In this document: piece by piece, positions 6,547 through 7,611 of the stretch
Position numbering within the stretch: position 1 is the first letter of the stretch
Layout: each line of letters opens with the position of its first letter
Notes under the pieces: model-generated
Seen by the model: only the letters and a program-made list of their open reading frames with translations
Databases searched by the model: none
What the model was told of the DNA's origin: nothing
Made by a program: the position numbers and the translations under genes
NCBI GenBank assembly: GCA_030043455.1
Contig: JASHXQ010000219.1
Coordinates: 1 to 7,611, forward strand
DNA from: Nitrososphaerales archaeon
Lineage (GTDB): Archaea > Thermoproteota > Nitrososphaeria > Nitrososphaerales > CADDZS01
Reading direction: 5' to 3'
Length of the DNA: 7,611 nucleotides

Positions 6547-6562
6547 AATTTACTAGTAAATT
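6547..6562. repeat. 16-bp perfect palindrome at left end of copy 3
   Basis: AATTTACTAGTAAATT is fully self-complementary. Copy 1 keeps the inverted arms (TTTAC-CA-GTAAA), while in copy 2 the right arm has decayed. The 10-mer ACTAGTAAAT recurs at 6616-6625, so copy 3 is bracketed by the same motif about 64 nt apart. Confidence 0.55.
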
Positions 6563-6594
6563 AGTGCGGCGGTCCCACAATCCGCTCTTGGACT
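6548..6594 (+). repeat. intergenic element, copy 3
   Basis: It reads TTTACTAGTAAATTAG, then GTGCGGCGGTCCCACAATCC and GCTCTTGGACTT, in the same block order and orientation as the copies at 2534 and 4935. One base is inserted in the core (GGCGGTCCC for GGGGTCCC). It is 9 nt after the stop of the small ORF and 104 nt beyond the stop of the - strand hydrolase gene, so it could serve either transcript. Confidence 0.7.
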
Positions 6595-6683
6595 TTTCTT
6601 CCTTGGGTGGATTAAACTAGTAAATCCAAATCCGAAAACTAGACTCATTCAAGGGAAAAACCGGATGATAACGCCCGAAAACG

Positions 6684-6707
6684 CGAGAAAGCAGCTGCTA
6701 TTTCTCG
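6684..6707 (-). terminator. hairpin across the stop codon of the hydrolase gene
   Basis: CGAGAAA (6684-6690) and TTTCTCG (6701-6707) are exact inverted repeats around a GCAGCTGC palindrome, with the TAG stop (6700-6698) in the loop region. On the - strand a short T run (GTTTTC) follows the hairpin. This could end or stabilise the hydrolase transcript. Overlap with coding sequence makes chance similarity possible. Confidence 0.35.
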
Positions 6708-7321
6708 AGCGAGTCGAGGATTTCCTGAGTCGATCGAACGCGGCCCATCCGCTTGAAGACATTGTTCACTGAGCTGTTGTGCGCCTCGGCGGTCTGCGCC
6801 CCCATCGCGTCCTCTGCAAAGATCAGCTGGAACCCGTACTCATAGGCAAATCGGGCGGTCGACTCGACCCCGTAGATCGTGGAAATCCCGCATAGAACAA
6901 TTGTATCGAGACCCCGTCGCCGCATCTGCAGTTCCAAGTCTGTCCCGTAGAAAGCCCCCCACTGCTTCTTTGTGATGACAATATCCGATTCTCGCGGCCC
7001 TAACTCGGACATGAACTCGGCCCAGTCCTTCTGCGGCGGTCCGCGCATCTGGAAGCTCGCATCTGAGACCGGCTTTAATCTGTCCGCGTCTCCCATAACG
7101 ACGTGCACGAGGAAAACAGACATGCTTTTCATCCGGAACGCATCCGCAAGCTTCGCCGCATTCGCAACCACGGTCTTCGAGTCGTACGGTGCCGAGGGAA
7201 ACTGCGCTATCCCTTTCTGCAGATCGATTACGACGAGTGCGGTCTTCGGCTTTACAATTTCAAGTGGTGTCGGTGGATTACTTGAAGGCGCAAATGAAGC
7301 TGGTGGAGATGACGAAGACAA
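6698..7321 (-). CDS. isochorismatase-family hydrolase with Gly at the Cys position
   Basis: This is a 207-residue cytosolic protein of the isochorismatase / cysteine hydrolase fold. Asp33 (VVIDLQKG) and Lys118 (ITKKQWGAFYGTDL) supply two of the three family active-site residues. The third position, normally Cys in nicotinamidase-like amidohydrolases, is Gly151 in GISTIYGVESTA. Aligned to the E. coli isochorismatase EntB (GVYAHIGCMTTA, from memory), this Gly falls on the active-site Gly. Cys-dependent amide hydrolysis is therefore unlikely; vinyl-ether hydrolysis or another role is possible, and the substrate cannot be named. The TTG at 7321 is the only reasonable start: an in-frame TGA lies three codons upstream and no in-frame ATG or GTG precedes the core. 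Residues 1-20 are Ser/Pro-rich and probably disordered. A TATA-like box lies about 38 nt upstream. No biosynthetic partner genes are visible nearby. Fold assignment is confident. Confidence 0.92.
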   Translation of the reverse strand: MSSSSPPASFAPSSNPPTPLEIVKPKTALVVIDLQKGIAQFPSAPYDSKTVVANAAKLADAFRMKSMSVFLVHVVMGDADRLKPVSDASFQMRGPPQKDWAEFMSELGPRESDIVITKKQWGAFYGTDLELQMRRRGLDTIVLCGISTIYGVESTARFAYEYGFQLIFAEDAMGAQTAEAHNSSVNNVFKRMGRVRSTQEILDSLEK

Positions 7322-7355
7322 ATTATTTCACTGACTGTTCTCTTTTCTACCCCTG

Positions 7356-7363
7356 AAAGATAA
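7356..7363 (-). promoter_or_regulatory. TATA-like box for the hydrolase gene
   Basis: On the - strand TTATCTTT is centred about 38 nt upstream of the TTG start, predicting a leader near 12 nt. The same eight bases occur in the promoter of the second cyclase (2906-2913). No Shine-Dalgarno site precedes the TTG. Confidence 0.4.
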
Positions 7364-7611
7364 GCAATACGTTCTCGTCTCGCGTTTAGGTTTTTGAGTT
7401 ATATTGATGGATTGAAATCATGTTCTGAGGGATTGACGAAGATTTTCGAGTTTATCGAAGGTCATCCTAAGCCATCAAACGGAACATTACGCGCAAACTC
7501 AGGGCAAAAGCTGTCTTCTAAATCTTCTTGGTGAGAGTAGGATCACTTTCTGACTGTTTCAGGTCTGAATCGCATCGCTGACCACACGTCGTCAATGCTC
7601 ACTAGCCTTAC
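7364..7611. other. right-end region without recognisable gene
   Basis: These 248 nt contain no convincing gene. On the - strand one frame is open from the right edge for 22 codons to a TGA at 7543-7545 and could be the end of a neighbouring gene, but it is too short to judge. I found no tRNA, clear box C/D sRNA or strong inverted repeat. Confidence 0.45.

Larger units (their letters stand above)
6212..6697. other. 486-nt region between surface protein and hydrolase genes
   Basis: Both flanking genes are on the - strand. The region holds the surface protein promoter, an inverted repeat with a + strand TATA-like box (6323-6342), a weak 52-codon + strand ORF, intergenic element copy 3 with a 16-bp palindrome, and a second ACTAGTAAAT string at 6616-6625. 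The end near 6697 forms part of a hairpin across the hydrolase stop codon. Nothing else is recognisable. Confidence 0.6.

Noticed and set aside
2534..6594. Three similar elements as a CRISPR array
   Set aside because: The copies are 1.6-2.4 kb apart, diverged from each other and separated by genes; there are no spacers and no cas genes.
6972..7334. 120-codon + strand frame opposite the hydrolase gene
   Set aside because: The - strand frame has clear isochorismatase motifs; this is its shadow and shows no protein family features.
7400..7460. Possible box C/D guide RNA: TTGATGG, then CTGA and TGACGAA
   Set aside because: The C-like box has two mismatches to the consensus and no D box lies at a proper distance after the second C-like box.
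7543..7611. Open - strand frame of 22 codons from the right edge to a TGA
   Set aside because: It could be the end of a neighbouring gene, but it is too short to distinguish from chance.

Overview
The window most likely comes from an archaeon, probably a soil or sediment member of the Nitrososphaerota (Thaumarchaeota) or a related Thermoproteota lineage. Four things point that way: TATA-like boxes sit about 34-38 nt upstream of the likely start codons, few genes have a ribosome binding site, an archaeal-style winged-helix domain is fused to a cyclase, and a surface protein has a Ser/Thr/Val-rich stalk and a C-terminal PEFPGG motif before its membrane anchor. This placement is inference; the window holds no rRNA or other marker gene.

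Layout, left to right. Positions 1-114 hold a GC-rich hairpin and the upstream region of the first gene. Two large paralogous genes follow in tandem on the + strand. The first (115-2511) encodes a winged-helix DNA-binding domain, a class III nucleotide cyclase, a TolB-like domain and a TPR array. The second (2939-4873) has the same cyclase-TolB-TPR core without the winged helix. Both cyclase domains keep all the catalytic residues I can check. A 427-nt non-coding spacer separates them and contains a recurring intergenic element, a perfect palindrome and a promoter for the second gene. Convergent to the second cyclase, on the - strand, is a 403-residue secreted, membrane-anchored surface protein (6211-5000). 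A spacer of about 490 nt follows, with an inverted repeat overlapping a TATA-like box, a possible 52-codon + strand ORF and another copy of the intergenic element. The last full gene (7321-6698, - strand) is an isochorismatase-fold hydrolase in which Gly occupies the usual catalytic Cys position. The rest, to 7611, has no recognisable gene.

How the parts fit. The two cyclases look like a duplicated intracellular signalling pair: both should make a cyclic nucleotide and both carry the same putative sensory or scaffolding module, but only the first also carries a DNA-binding domain. Nothing in the sequence links the surface protein or the hydrolase to them functionally.

The least expected feature is a ~45-bp intergenic element around GTGYGGGGTCCCRCA. 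It occurs three times, all in + orientation and each within about 65 nt 3' of a + strand stop codon (one of these belongs to the tentative small ORF). A possible decayed fourth copy lies at the left edge.
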